Shown one piece after another: positions 17,862-27,389 of a stretch of 64,000 nucleotides of DNA. The position numbers and the translations under genes are program-made. Origin of the DNA: JAGNRR01 sp964612525 (GTDB taxonomy: Bacteria > Bacteroidota > Bacteroidia > Chitinophagales > Chitinophagaceae); the NCBI GenBank assembly GCA_964612525.1, contig CAZTCQ010000001.1, positions 1 through 64,000 on the forward strand, given 5' to 3'. Below the pieces are notes generated by a model. The model searched no databases. It saw only the letters and a program-made list of their open reading frames with translations, and was not told the DNA's origin. The number at the start of each line of letters is the position of its first letter. Within the stretch, counting starts at the first letter, position 1.

Positions 17862-18503
17862 TTAATTCGCACGGACAAATTTTCCGCTAGCTTCTATTTC
17901 TTGGCAAATCGTTTCGATAGAAGCGTCTTTGTTTTTCGGGTCATACTTTCTTTTTAAATTATTAGAAAATAATGCAGCTAAGGTCTGCCACATTCTAGCA
18001 TTAAAACCTCCTTTCAACTCTTTGATAATAGAGTAGCAATCTTTACCCGTTTCACGAGCGATTAGTATTACTAGCACCCTGCCTTGACTCATGGTTAGGT
18101 TCTCAAGTTTGCCTTTATACTGTTTGGTTAGTTCCTTCTCCTTTCGTTTTTTATACACTCGTTGAGCATCTTTAGAACGAATTTTTACCATAGCGCTATC
18201 AATGTCATGCATCACTTTTCCGGCCATTACCGCATAAGGATAGGTTTTATAAACGTTGCGTTTGAGCTTGGCATACGCTCTACGTCGCTTACTTCTTTTT
18301 CGGTAATATTTTTTACGCTGTCGTTTAGTCATCGCCAACAGCTCAGGATTAAAAATAGTTACCATAGATAGGTAAGTATGTGGCAAAGTATCCTGGTTTA
18401 GTATGACGGCACTTTTAATAATTTTGTTCCCACTAGATTGCCCATAGCTCAAAATGTTGAGACAAAGGCTTAGAATCAATATGGTTATAATTTTCAAGCG
18501 CAT
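17862..18503 (-). CDS. DUF4294 family exported protein
   Basis: A 213-residue protein with signal peptide MRLKIITILILSLCLNILSY. It then carries the DUF4294 pattern: LPHTYLSMVTIF, a highly basic tract KRQRKKYYRKRSKRRRAYAK at about residues 80-100, VYKTYPYAVMAGKVM, and QGRVLVILIARETGKDCY toward the C-terminus. The family is confined to Bacteroidota and has no established function. It sits between purD and bshB1. The upstream sequence is disrupted by an assembly artefact, and the true distance to the purD stop is about 55 bp. Confidence 0.85.
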   Translation of the reverse strand: MRLKIITILILSLCLNILSYGQSSGNKIIKSAVILNQDTLPHTYLSMVTIFNPELLAMTKRQRKKYYRKRSKRRRAYAKLKRNVYKTYPYAVMAGKVMHDIDSAMVKIRSKDAQRVYKKRKEKELTKQYKGKLENLTMSQGRVLVILIARETGKDCYSIIKELKGGFNARMWQTLAALFSNNLKRKYDPKNKDASIETICQEIEASGKFVRAN

Positions 18504-18515
18504 GCGACCCTCTCA

Positions 18516-18570
18516 AAGTTCACGCTTTTTTTATATTAAAAATGTTAAAGATTTACCCTTATAAGAACTC
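18516..18570. repeat. 55-bp duplicated contig end, left copy (assembly artefact)
   Basis: These 55 bases are repeated perfectly at 18671-18725 on the other side of a 100-N gap. The duplicated part includes the last codons of purD. The simplest reading is two contigs overlapping by one k-mer length that were scaffolded without merging, so the Ns and one copy should be removed. Confidence 0.9.
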
Positions 18571-18670
18571 NNNNNNNNNNNNNNNNNNNNNNNNNNNNNN
18601 NNNNNNNNNNNNNNNNNNNNNNNNNNNNNNNNNNNNNNNNNNNNNNNNNNNNNNNNNNNNNNNNNNNNNN
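18571..18670. other. 100-N scaffold gap (artificial)
   Basis: Exactly 100 Ns between two identical 55-bp flanks. There is probably no missing sequence; collapsing 155 bases restores the purD-DUF4294 junction. Confidence 0.95.
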
Positions 18671-18725
18671 AAGTTCACGCTTTTTTTATATTAAAAATGT
18701 TAAAGATTTACCCTTATAAGAACTC
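18671..18725. repeat. 55-bp duplicated contig end, right copy (assembly artefact)
   Basis: Identical to 18516-18570. This copy contains the actual end of purD, with the stop at 18714-18716. Confidence 0.9.
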
Positions 18726-19988
18726 GTGACCAATATCTTTTCGGAAGAACATGTCTTCGAAACATAGTGAATCAATGGTTTTATAACTTGAAGCTAATGC
18801 TTCTTTCAGCCCTTCTCCCATAGAAGATATTGCTAAGACTCTACCACCATTGGTTAGTAATTTCTTGTTTTCTATTTTGGTGCCAGCATGAAATACTATA
18901 GAGTTTGTTTCTGACTCCAAGCCTTTTATTTTTTTTCCTTTCTCATAAGCTTCAGGATAACCACCAGATACTAAAATAACCGTTGCGCAATGATCGTTTT
19001 TAATTTTTACGGTAGCCTCCTTTATATTTTTTGTGGCTGCTAATGAAAACAATTCTACCAAATCATTTTCAAGTCTGGGTAGTATGACTTCGGTCTCAGG
19101 ATCCCCCAATCGACAGTTGTATTCAATCACAAAAGGCTCATCACCAACTTTTATAAGACCAAAAAAGACAAAACCTACATAATCAAATCCGTCTTTAGCT
19201 ATTCCGTCGATAGTAGGTTTAACAATTTGCTGCTCTACTTTTTTCATAAAAGTATTATCGGCAAACGGAACCGGAGAGAGCGCACCCATGCCACCTGTGT
19301 TCAATCCTGTATCGCCTTCGCCAATGCGTTTATAATCTTTGGCATTGGGCAATAAGCAATAATTTTTTCCATCGGTAAGTGCAAATACGCTCATTTCGAT
19401 TCCGTCAAGAAATTGTTCAATCACTACTTTACTACTAGCAGTGCCAAATTTTTTATTTTGTACCATTTCGGTAAAAGCATCTTTGGCTTCCTTATGCGAC
19501 TGCGCAATGATTACTCCTTTTCCGGCAGCAAGCCCATCAGCTTTTAAAACGACAGGAGGCGTTTGGCGCTCGATATGAGTAAGTCCTTCTCTGAAATTTT
19601 CAGCTGTAAATTCTTTGTAGGCTGCAGTAGGAATATTGTGTCGCTCCATGAATTGTTTGGCAAACGCCTTGCTTCCCTCAAGTTGGGCAGCTTGCGCGGA
19701 AGGGCCAATCACCTTCACAGCTTTCAAGTTTTCATGATTTTTAAAATAGTCTTGTAAACCATTGACTAAAGGATCTTCAGGGCCAATCACTAACATGTCA
19801 ATATGATTTTCTTGGCAAAATGCACCCACAGCTTCATTATCATTGATAGCTAGGTTGACGTTCGTTCCCAAATTTTCCGTACCTGCATTTCCTGGAGCAA
19901 CAAAAAGCTCTTTACAATTTGAACTCTGAGATAACTTCCAAGCTAAAGCATGCTCTCGTCCGCCGCTTCCCAACAATAATATTTTCAT
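18714..19988 (-). CDS. purD: Phosphoribosylamine--glycine ligase
   Basis: Catalyses the second step of purine synthesis, joining glycine to phosphoribosylamine with ATP. The 424-residue ATP-grasp enzyme starts MKILLLGSGGREHALAWKLS. It contains VIGPEDPLVNGL, LKADGLAAGKGVIIA, the GEGDTGLNTGGMGALSPVPF loop and EYNCRLGDPETEVILPRL, all canonical. The ATG at 19988 matches the family start; an in-frame ATG 21 bp upstream adds seven residues unlike the family. The last residues (DIGHEFL) fall in the duplicated contig end. It leads the purD-DUF4294-bshB1 run, with a TACTTTTG box upstream. Confidence 0.97.
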   Translation of the reverse strand: MKILLLGSGGREHALAWKLSQSSNCKELFVAPGNAGTENLGTNVNLAINDNEAVGAFCQENHIDMLVIGPEDPLVNGLQDYFKNHENLKAVKVIGPSAQAAQLEGSKAFAKQFMERHNIPTAAYKEFTAENFREGLTHIERQTPPVVLKADGLAAGKGVIIAQSHKEAKDAFTEMVQNKKFGTASSKVVIEQFLDGIEMSVFALTDGKNYCLLPNAKDYKRIGEGDTGLNTGGMGALSPVPFADNTFMKKVEQQIVKPTIDGIAKDGFDYVGFVFFGLIKVGDEPFVIEYNCRLGDPETEVILPRLENDLVELFSLAATKNIKEATVKIKNDHCATVILVSGGYPEAYEKGKKIKGLESETNSIVFHAGTKIENKKLLTNGGRVLAISSMGEGLKEALASSYKTIDSLCFEDMFFRKDIGHEFL

Positions 19989-20006
19989 AGTGTTTGTTCT
20001 AGCTAT

Positions 20007-20014
20007 CAAAAGTA
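20007..20014 (-). promoter_or_regulatory. Putative -7 box for purD
   Basis: The minus strand reads TACTTTTG, an exact TAnnTTTG match 18 bp before the purD ATG at 19988. No well-spaced TTG was found upstream. The box lies between the two possible purD starts and the divergent DUF819 gene. Confidence 0.4.
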
Positions 20015-20079
20015 CTACACCTATTTTTTTATCCTTTTAATATTTCTGATTTTCGGCAAAAATATTCTATGTTTAAGTC

Positions 20080-21509
20080 ATGAATATTTTCCTGCAAGCC
20101 CAACCTATTTTTTCTGATGATAAAATTGTTTTTGGTATCCTTATGTTGTGCCTAGCAGTAGTGTTTTATACATCAAGTATAAAAAAAGGGATTTGGCCTA
20201 AATTTTATAAATATGTTCCCGCTTTATTAATGTGCTATTTGTTGCCGGCTATTCTAAATTCAATGGGAATTATCTCAGCTAAGGAAACAGATACTTACAC
20301 CATTGCCAAAAATTATCTATTACCTGCTTCGCTAATTTTAATGACTCTGAGTATTGACTTAAAAGCGGTATCTAAACTAGGAAGCAAGAGCATAATTATG
20401 TTTTTGACGGCTACCTTGGGTATTATTTTGGGTGGCCCAATAGCCATTTTAATTATGGCCAAACTATGGCCTGCTACTATTGACGGAGTAGGGGTGGATG
20501 CTGTATGGCGCGGATTAAGTACGCTAGCAGGAAGCTGGATTGGTGGTGGGGCAAACCAGGCGGCGATGTTGGAAATTTATGAATACAATCCGGATAAATA
20601 TGGTGCTATGGTTTTAGTGGATATTGTAGTTGCCAATATTTGGATGGNNNNNNNNNNNNNNNNNNNNNNNNNNNNNNNNNNNNNNNNNNNNNNNNNNNNN
20701 NNNNNNNNNNNNNNNNNNNNNNNNNNNNNNNNNNNNNNNNNNNNNNNGATAAATATGGTGCTATGGTTTTAGTGGATATTGTAGTTGCCAATATTTGGAT
20801 GGCTGTTTTACTTTTAGGAATCGGTCAAAATGCTCGGATTGATAAATGGTTAAAAGCTGATTCTTCCGCGATTGAAGAGTTGAAAAATAAAATGGCTTCC
20901 TTTAGTGCCACAATAAAAAAAGAGCCAAAGCTAAAAGACTATATTGTAATTCTTGGGGTTGCGTTTTTCCTTACTTCTTTAGCACATTTTTTCTCTTCTC
21001 ATGTAGTAACTTTCTTTAAATCTATTCCTGCACTTCAGGATTCTTCGCTGACTAGTGGCTTCTTTTGGTTGATTGTTCTGGCCACTACTTTTGGATTGTT
21101 CCTATCCTTTACCAAGGCTCGTAATTTAGAGGGGTATGGTGCGAGTAAACTGGGTAGTATTTTTATTTATATTCTAGTAGCCACCATAGGTATGAAAATG
21201 GATATGACCATGATACTGGAAAATCCTGGTATTATTTTGTTGGGACTTATTTGGATGGCATTTCATGTTTTGCTTCTGGTAATCGTTGCTAAAATTATAC
21301 GAGCCCCTTTCTTCTTTTTAGCTGTAGGAAGCAAAGCAAATATTGGCGGTGCTGCTTCAGCTCCTGTGATTGCTGCTGCCTTTCACCCTGCCTTGGCTCC
21401 AGTAGGTGTGTTATTGGCCGTATTAGGCTATGCGCTCGGCACCTACGGAGCATGGGCCTGTGCGGTTCTTATGGAGTTAGCTAGTAAGTTTCAGGGAGTA
21501 ATAGCATAG
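20080..21509 (+). CDS. DUF819 (YjcL-like) integral membrane protein, split only by an artificial gap
   Basis: Two frames read as one protein once the artificial gap is collapsed: bases 20080-20592 (171 codons) join directly to 20748-21509, giving about 424 residues. About ten hydrophobic segments are visible, starting FGILMLCLAVVFYTS. They include the Gly-rich loop GSWIGGGANQAAMLE and near the end ANIGGAASAPVIAAAFHP, both characteristic of DUF819. The family resembles transporters with inverted repeats, but no substrate is established. An AlkD-type gene follows after 3 bp. The split in the raw sequence is an assembly artefact, not a frameshift. Confidence 0.85.
20593..20647. repeat. 55-bp duplicated contig end, left copy (assembly artefact)
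   Basis: Perfectly repeated at 20748-20802 across a 100-N gap. Both copies encode DKYGAMVLVDIVVANIW of the DUF819 protein. The 155-bp offset is not a multiple of three, which creates a false frameshift. Confidence 0.9.
20648..20747. other. 100-N scaffold gap (artificial)
   Basis: Exactly 100 Ns between identical 55-bp flanks inside the DUF819 gene. Merging the flanks restores one open frame, so no sequence is missing. Confidence 0.95.
20748..20802. repeat. 55-bp duplicated contig end, right copy (assembly artefact)
   Basis: Identical to 20593-20647 and continuous with the C-terminal part of the DUF819 gene. Confidence 0.9.
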
Positions 21510-21512
21510 AAA

Positions 21513-22178
21513 ATGAAAGCACATATAGGTGGAATATATAATCTATTTGATGCCCATAGAAACGATGTGGATGCTCAAAAGATGACTGCTTATATGAGAA
21601 ATAAATTTCCTCATTTTGGCATTAAAGCAAAACCAAGAAGAGAACTTACAAAAAATCATAATAAGGGTTTTGAATTAGCTGAAGCTGATTTTCTAGATTT
21701 TGCTGAAATTTGTTTTGAATATCCTGAACGAGAAATACATCATTATTGCCTAGATACGCTTCATGGCTTTAGAAAAAACTTTACACCACAAACCATAAAA
21801 CTGAGCGAGTTTCTAATCACTCATAATTCTTGGTGGGATACGGTTGATTCCGTGAATACATTAATTAGTTTACCTATTTTTAGAGTGGACAAATCTGTAA
21901 AAGAGCAAGCAGTTAAACGATGGAAAACGGCTGAAAATATGTGGCTGCGTCGATCGGCCATTATTTCACAATTAAAATTTCGTAAAGAGACAGATAAAGA
22001 ATTATTAGCCGATGTGATTAAAGCTAATTTAGGAAGCGAAGAATTTTTTATTAATAAAGCCATTGGCTGGGCTTTACGCGAGTATGGTCACTATAATCCA
22101 GAGTGGGTATTGCGTTTTGCAAATTCCGTAAAACTGGAGCCACTTAGTTATAGAGAAGCTGTGCGTAAATTAATTTAG
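21513..22178 (+). CDS. AlkD-type DNA alkylation repair glycosylase
   Basis: A 221-residue HEAT-like-repeat protein of the DNA_alkylation family, which excises alkylated bases such as N3- and N7-alkylpurines. Key landmarks are YMRNKFPHFGIKAKPRR near the N-terminus and the catalytic-Asp segment NSWWDTVDSVN. Further along are VKRWKTAENMWLRRSAI and FFINKAIGWALREYGHYNP. The length is normal. It starts 3 bp after the DUF819 stop, so it is very probably co-transcribed, and its stop overlaps the convergent TonB-receptor stop by 4 bp. Confidence 0.92.
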   Translation: MKAHIGGIYNLFDAHRNDVDAQKMTAYMRNKFPHFGIKAKPRRELTKNHNKGFELAEADFLDFAEICFEYPEREIHHYCLDTLHGFRKNFTPQTIKLSEFLITHNSWWDTVDSVNTLISLPIFRVDKSVKEQAVKRWKTAENMWLRRSAIISQLKFRKETDKELLADVIKANLGSEEFFINKAIGWALREYGHYNPEWVLRFANSVKLEPLSYREAVRKLI

Positions 22179-24583
22179 AATCGTATTCGATATTGGAAAA
22201 CCGGAAGCAAGCCGGTTTGGTAGCTTTCTTTAACTTTCAGGTCTTCAGGGTCAAATCGAACGGCAAAAATATTTTTCCGATTGGTAAGGTTTTGAATATC
22301 AAACGCCCATTCCTGGGTTATTTTTTTAGTTTGTATTTTAAAACCAATTCTGAAATCAATTCGAGCGTAAGCAGGATGTTGCTCGCTGAATGCCTGGGAG
22401 TTATCAAATACTGCTTCTCTAGCTAATTTACTCGCTTCTAAATCAATAGGCGTATACCTTAGACCACCATTGACCAGAGTTTTAATATCTAGCGTAAAAC
22501 TATATTGTTTAGCTTTACCCGAAGAGGTAAGCCTCTCCTTTAAAATAAACTCTCTTCCTCCTAAAACATTGGCGGCAAAACGACTATCAAAAGCAGTAGG
22601 GTAGGTGACACCATCAGAAGGTACAAAAGTAGATTTATAAATAGAACCGGTCATCAAATAATAAAAGCCTTTATTCAAGAAATGCTCGAAAGTGAGTTCC
22701 AAACCATAGTTGTCTCCTGTTCCTTGATTAACCATGCTGTCTTGCAGCTGCACACCAAACTCAGCACCTTGGTTTAATAAACTATAGGTACTTATGTCAT
22801 TACTCACCGGAACATTATATAAATGCTGATAGTAAGTTTCAACCTTGATTCGGGTAAACGGGTTGATACTTCTATCGTAAGCCAACACTATGTGATGAGC
22901 TTTGGTAAGACCGAGTTGGTCATTCGTTGTAGCAAACTGATTGTTGCCTATGTCTTGTTCAATAAAATAAGATCGAAAGGGAGGTAGCTTACTATGCAAT
23001 CCGTAGCCAATGGCCCAACTACTTTTGTTATTGGGCATATATTTTAGTCCCAATCGAGGCTCAAGACTCAATGTATTATTGTAAGGGAAATAAATACTGC
23101 TTAACCCCGCTACAAGAGAAATCTTTTCACTGGGCTTCAATTGAAATTGAGCATACGGTTTGACCGTGTAGAGAGAACCTTTGTAATTGGTTAGATTAAT
23201 GAATGAATTTCTGCTTCCAACGTACACACTATCAATTAGTTTGAAAAAATTTCTATCTACATAAATACCTGCTCTAAGGTTTGTTTTTGAGCTAAATTTT
23301 GTTTGGTAGTAGGAATGCATACTAATTGCACCTTCGTAAGAGTTATCTCGGTAAAAAGGAGCTTTATCAACGTCCGCACTTGTGGTAAATGTGTCCAAAA
23401 TAGTTTTAGTTGAATTAGCTCGAACCGCCACGGTAGCTTTCAAAAAAGACTTTTTACTGACTAAGTAGGAGCGGGTCAGGCCTACAATTCCCGTATTGGT
23501 TCGGTAGTTAAAATCTTGACCACTGTCACCAAAAATACTAGCCTCATCATTTTCGCTATCCCACAATTTTACGTTGCTAATTCCACCCATTCCGAATAGG
23601 GTTGTGCTACCTTTTTTATCCGAGAAGTTTAGTTTGAAGCTACCATCCTGATATTTTGGCACAGCCGTACCAGTCCCGAAATTGATTCCTAAAGCATTAA
23701 AAACGCCCAGAGTAGAATAACGATAGCCTACAATGAAGGAGCTGTTTCCTCTTTTAGACAAAGGCCCTTCGGCATTCATTTCCAAACCGTTAAAACCAAT
23801 TTGTCCTAAAAATTCATATTCCTGATTATTCCCTTTTCTGAGGTTTAAATCAAAAATACCCGATAGGGCATTCATATATTGAGGAGGAAATGCGGAGGTC
23901 AAAAAGTCAGAATTTGCTAATACATTATTGTTTATCATACTGATAGGGCCACCTGTTGTACCCGCAGCCGCAAAGTGATTCGGGTTGGGAATATCCATGC
24001 CTTCTAGGCGATACAAAACACCAACAGGAGAGTTTCCTCGAACTACGATATCATTCCGAGCATCATTGCTGCCCTGCACTCCAGCAAAACTTTGCGCCAT
24101 ACGAGCTACATCGTTTTTACTACCGGCATATCGCTGAGACTCTTCTACAGAAAATGTTCGTCCGCTCACGCTTACCATTTCATTCAGCGTTTTGCTTTTA
24201 TCTTTTTTTGATCGAATGACTACTTTTTTAGTACGTGTAATTCGATCCTCCATTTCTATAGTTAATATTAATTGAGTAGCTGCTGACAACTCTAAATTGG
24301 TGAGTGTAACTGGCTGTTTGCCTACACTGGTGATAGTAAGACTTACTCGTCCAATCGGTATCTCGTTTAAGGTAAATTCTCCTCGCACATCGGCCTTGGT
24401 TCCCTTTGTCTTATCAGCTAATTGAATAGTAGCTCCAATAATGGGTTGTTGTGTTATTTTATCTATTACCGTACCTCGTATACGCTGAGTAATGCTCTGA
24501 GCATTTGACAAAGTACCAAACCCAATTAGAAGTAATAAAATAATAAACCGTTTCAAGAGGCAAATGTATTTCTGCTTATTCAA
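22175..24583 (-). CDS. TonB-dependent outer-membrane receptor with CarboxypepD_reg-like N-terminal domain
   Basis: An 802-residue outer-membrane transporter. After a signal sequence (FIILLLLIGFGTLSNAQ) comes a carboxypeptidase-regulatory-like domain (residues ~33-115: IRGTVIDKITQQPIIGATI ... RGEFTLNEIPIG). A plug domain follows (~140-260: DIVVRGNSPVGVLYRLEGMD), then a 22-strand-type barrel ending in the aromatic terminus VFQYRIRF. No SusD partner is adjacent, so it is not a standard glycan-uptake pair, and the substrate is unknown. No ATG is available: the frame opens at TTG 24583, and a second TTG at 24556 would still give a signal peptide. A TACATTTG box at 24561-24568 lies between them and favours the inner start. 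It overlaps the convergent AlkD gene by 4 bp. Confidence 0.9.
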   Translation of the reverse strand: MNKQKYICLLKRFIILLLLIGFGTLSNAQSITQRIRGTVIDKITQQPIIGATIQLADKTKGTKADVRGEFTLNEIPIGRVSLTITSVGKQPVTLTNLELSAATQLILTIEMEDRITRTKKVVIRSKKDKSKTLNEMVSVSGRTFSVEESQRYAGSKNDVARMAQSFAGVQGSNDARNDIVVRGNSPVGVLYRLEGMDIPNPNHFAAAGTTGGPISMINNNVLANSDFLTSAFPPQYMNALSGIFDLNLRKGNNQEYEFLGQIGFNGLEMNAEGPLSKRGNSSFIVGYRYSTLGVFNALGINFGTGTAVPKYQDGSFKLNFSDKKGSTTLFGMGGISNVKLWDSENDEASIFGDSGQDFNYRTNTGIVGLTRSYLVSKKSFLKATVAVRANSTKTILDTFTTSADVDKAPFYRDNSYEGAISMHSYYQTKFSSKTNLRAGIYVDRNFFKLIDSVYVGSRNSFINLTNYKGSLYTVKPYAQFQLKPSEKISLVAGLSSIYFPYNNTLSLEPRLGLKYMPNNKSSWAIGYGLHSKLPPFRSYFIEQDIGNNQFATTNDQLGLTKAHHIVLAYDRSINPFTRIKVETYYQHLYNVPVSNDISTYSLLNQGAEFGVQLQDSMVNQGTGDNYGLELTFEHFLNKGFYYLMTGSIYKSTFVPSDGVTYPTAFDSRFAANVLGGREFILKERLTSSGKAKQYSFTLDIKTLVNGGLRYTPIDLEASKLAREAVFDNSQAFSEQHPAYARIDFRIGFKIQTKKITQEWAFDIQNLTNRKNIFAVRFDPEDLKVKESYQTGLLPVFQYRIRF
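24561..24568 (-). promoter_or_regulatory. Putative -7 box near the TonB-receptor start
   Basis: The minus strand reads TACATTTG, an exact TAnnTTTG match, 4 bp before an in-frame TTG at 24556-24554. If real it would place the start of the receptor at that TTG. It lies inside the longest possible frame, so it may be chance. Confidence 0.25.
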
Positions 24584-24637
24584 AAAACGTTCGGAAGAAT
24601 CTATAGATTCGATAATTGATTTTTAAGAAATGTAGAA

Positions 24638-27254
24638 CTACTTTCTAACTGTTAGTTGAACCGTTTGATTCATTGAAGCATTACCGATTTGCAATAAATA
24701 ATTTCCATTGGAAAGGCCGTTAAACTGCAAGCTTACCGTATGTTCTCCTTTTTCAAATTTTTGATTCGTTACGAATTGCCTCACCGTTTTACCCGTCATG
24801 TCCNNNNNNNNNNNNNNNNNNNNNNNNNNNNNNNNNNNNNNNNNNNNNNNNNNNNNNNNNNNNNNNNNNNNNNNNNNNNNNNNNNNNNNNNNNNNNNNNN
24901 NNNGTGCTGGTCGAAAATTTAAAAATTCCATTCGTCCCAAAGGAATTATCAAGGCTACCATTTGAATTTAAACGTAAGGCATAGAGTTCATTTAAGGGTA
25001 GACTAGCATTTATCTGTGCATTGCCCATAATCATAATTTTCCCATCAGGTTGCACGGTGAGTGTATTGCCTTCATCCTTAAACCCATTAATACTGAAGGT
25101 AGTATACCCATTACCGTTAAATGAATTATCTATACTTCCGTTGCTATTGTAGCGCGCCACTAATATATCTCTAACGCCATTAGATTGTCTATAACCCGAA
25201 GCTACAATCTTACCATCAGATTGAATTCTGTGCTGCCAGAAAACAGATGAATCAGGTTGAATGTTAAACAGGGCAACGCCATCTTGATTAAATGTTGAAT
25301 CTGGCACACCGGTTTCGAGCCAACGCATTAAATAGCCTTGACTAAAAGTATCAGGAATAATTCTAGTCATGCCAGAAATTATCGGTTTGTCATCTGATTG
25401 AACGGACAAGTCTTGAGGTAAAAAGAAAGAAAATACGGCTTGATATCTCAATATGGCCTGACCGGGCAAGTTCTGAAGATCATTAGCAAAAGTAGTGTCG
25501 CCTTGTCCATCGGCTGTGTACCTAAACAAAGCAATGTCTCTATTGCGTGAAGAATTACCGTAAATGCGTCCTTTGCTATCTTGTGCAATGGAAGTATGAA
25601 AATCTCTGTTATATAGATGGTCGGCTGTTGAAAATCCATTGGTTGCAAAAGAGCTATCCACTCGGCCATCCGAAAAAAGCCTAGCTACTCGAAATCTATT
25701 TCCATTTCCGTTATGGCCGGATACAATTAGTTTTCCATCGGTTTGTTCTAGCACATCATGAATAGTAGCAAAACGATTAAAGGTTTCCAATCCATTTCTT
25801 CCAAAGCTTTGATCGAGATTACCGTTATTTTCTATTTTAGAAATCAAACCTAATCTTGACTGAGCAAAAAAGTTAGTACTTGGTATTCCGGATTGTCCTA
25901 CCATTACGTAGCGGTTTTTATTCTCGGTCATACAAATCCCAAAGGAGTAATCTGCAGCCAATCCGATAGATCGATCAGCAATGCCTTGGTTTCCAAAACT
26001 ATTGTCCAAGGTCTGCGAGAGATTGAAACGATGAAGCGACGTTTGAAAATTAGTATTAAGTTGACTGGTATTCGAGCCTGTCATAATTATTTTAGAATTG
26101 TCCGTAAGTAACATAAAGCGCGAGAGCCCATTAAAAATATTGGGTCTGGCATTATAAGTGCCGGCTGTTCCAAAACCAGTATCGAAGGTGCCGATTGGCG
26201 TATAACGATACACATTGTAGTTCAATAAGTTGTTTACGTAGATTCTGTCTTGATTATCAGTTACAATCTTTCCACTGTTACCCATGGTATTGTAAGTGGC
26301 AATTCCGTTGGCTCCAAACGTACTATCCAAAGCTCCTGTACTTTTTAAGCGTCCCATGCATAAAAAATCATTATTGGATAGTACTCGATGTCCTCCAAAA
26401 AGAATGGTACTATCATTAATCAACTTTAAATCACCAACAATACTTTGAACCGGTGAACCAAAAATATGATAGAAGGAGTGAAAGGACCCATTGTTACCAA
26501 ATGAACTATCGATTACTCCATTTTGTTTAAATTTGATAAAACTAAAACTTGAAGCATTATCACGTTTGTAGCAAGATATAATTGAGCTATCCGGCATTGC
26601 AAGTGTATGAATAGAATAAGATGGGTCCATCTCGAAGGTTGTGTCCACACCTCCCGAATTGAAACTCGGGTCAATTTGTCCATTCGGAAGATAGCGACTT
26701 TGATAGAGGTTATAATCTGGCGTCATCATTCGGTACCGAGCGCTAACCACAATATTTTGAGATACATCTAACACCATATCCTGCAATAAAATATCATTAA
26801 AATTAGGACTCGTAAAACTAAGTAAGCCACCTGAGCCAAACGAAGGATTGATTACGCCAAAGGTGTCAACTTGTCGAATGGTAGCTCTGCTACCTGCATT
26901 ATTTTTGAAACGAGTATAGCCTACATAAAGTTTTCCGTCCGTAGATAGTTTTAACAAGTGAGCGGAAAAGTAGAGGCTAGTGTCACTAGGAAAAGTAAGT
27001 AAACCATTATTACCAAAGCTTGCATCCGGCGTTCCATCGTGTTCGTAAGCTAATACAAAAGGGTAGTAGTAATAGTTATTTTGATAATTGCCCGTGACAT
27101 AATATTTGCCACTAGGACTTTCTACAATTCCAGTTGAAGCTGAAATTCCAGCATTTCCGATTATGGAAATTCCGTTATTCCCAAACGAAGGGTCCAGCTG
27201 AGCTTGTGCTTGAATAGATATTACTAATACTAAAAGGGATAGAATTTTTTTCAT
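24638..27254 (-). CDS. Delta-60 repeat exported protein with T9SS sorting domain, interrupted by a scaffold gap
   Basis: An exported protein starting MKKILSLLVLVISIQAQAQ. The body (residues ~20-780) is a long array of delta-60 type repeats recognisable by LDPSFGNNGI, PDASFGNNG, INPSFGSGG, IDSSFGNNG, LDSTFGANG and similar. These build a beta-propeller-like surface domain. Downstream of the 100-N gap the frame resumes as DMTGKTVRQFVTNQKFEKGE and ends GNYLLQIGN ... QTVQLTVRK, the second half of a T9SS type A sorting domain. The reading frames on the two sides differ, so the gap is not exactly 100 bp. The start of the sorting domain (the PNP segment) is missing in the gap. It is one gene, not two. 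Confidence 0.85.
24804..24903. other. 100-N scaffold gap of unknown true size
   Basis: Exactly 100 Ns within the delta-60 protein gene. Unlike the other two gaps the flanks are not duplicated, and the protein frame changes across it, so real sequence is missing here. Confidence 0.95.
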
Positions 27255-27332
27255 GACTAAAGGGTTTCGATTAAAATTAAACTATTTGCGTTATATCACA
27301 GAGCTATTGATCTACTAAATAAATTTATTGTA

Positions 27333-27365
27333 CAAAAAAATCCGTCACCCTTACAAGAGTGACGG
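27333..27365 (-). terminator. Rho-independent terminator of secDF
   Basis: On the minus strand a hairpin with arms CCGTCAC (7 bp, extended by CTT/AAG after one mismatch) at 27342-27365 is followed by a run of seven Ts, with further Ts nearby. It lies 25 bp beyond the secDF stop, correctly oriented to end secDF transcription. Confidence 0.8.
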
Positions 27366-27389
27366 ACCAAATTTCTTACGAATGAAAGA

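Noticed and set aside
18516..18725. Biological direct repeat or attachment site around the N gap
   Set aside because: Two gaps show the same exact 55-bp duplication, which is an assembly k-mer signature rather than an att site.
20640..21509. A separate 289-codon gene after the second N gap
   Set aside because: It is the C-terminal part of the DUF819 protein; the split is caused by a duplicated contig end.
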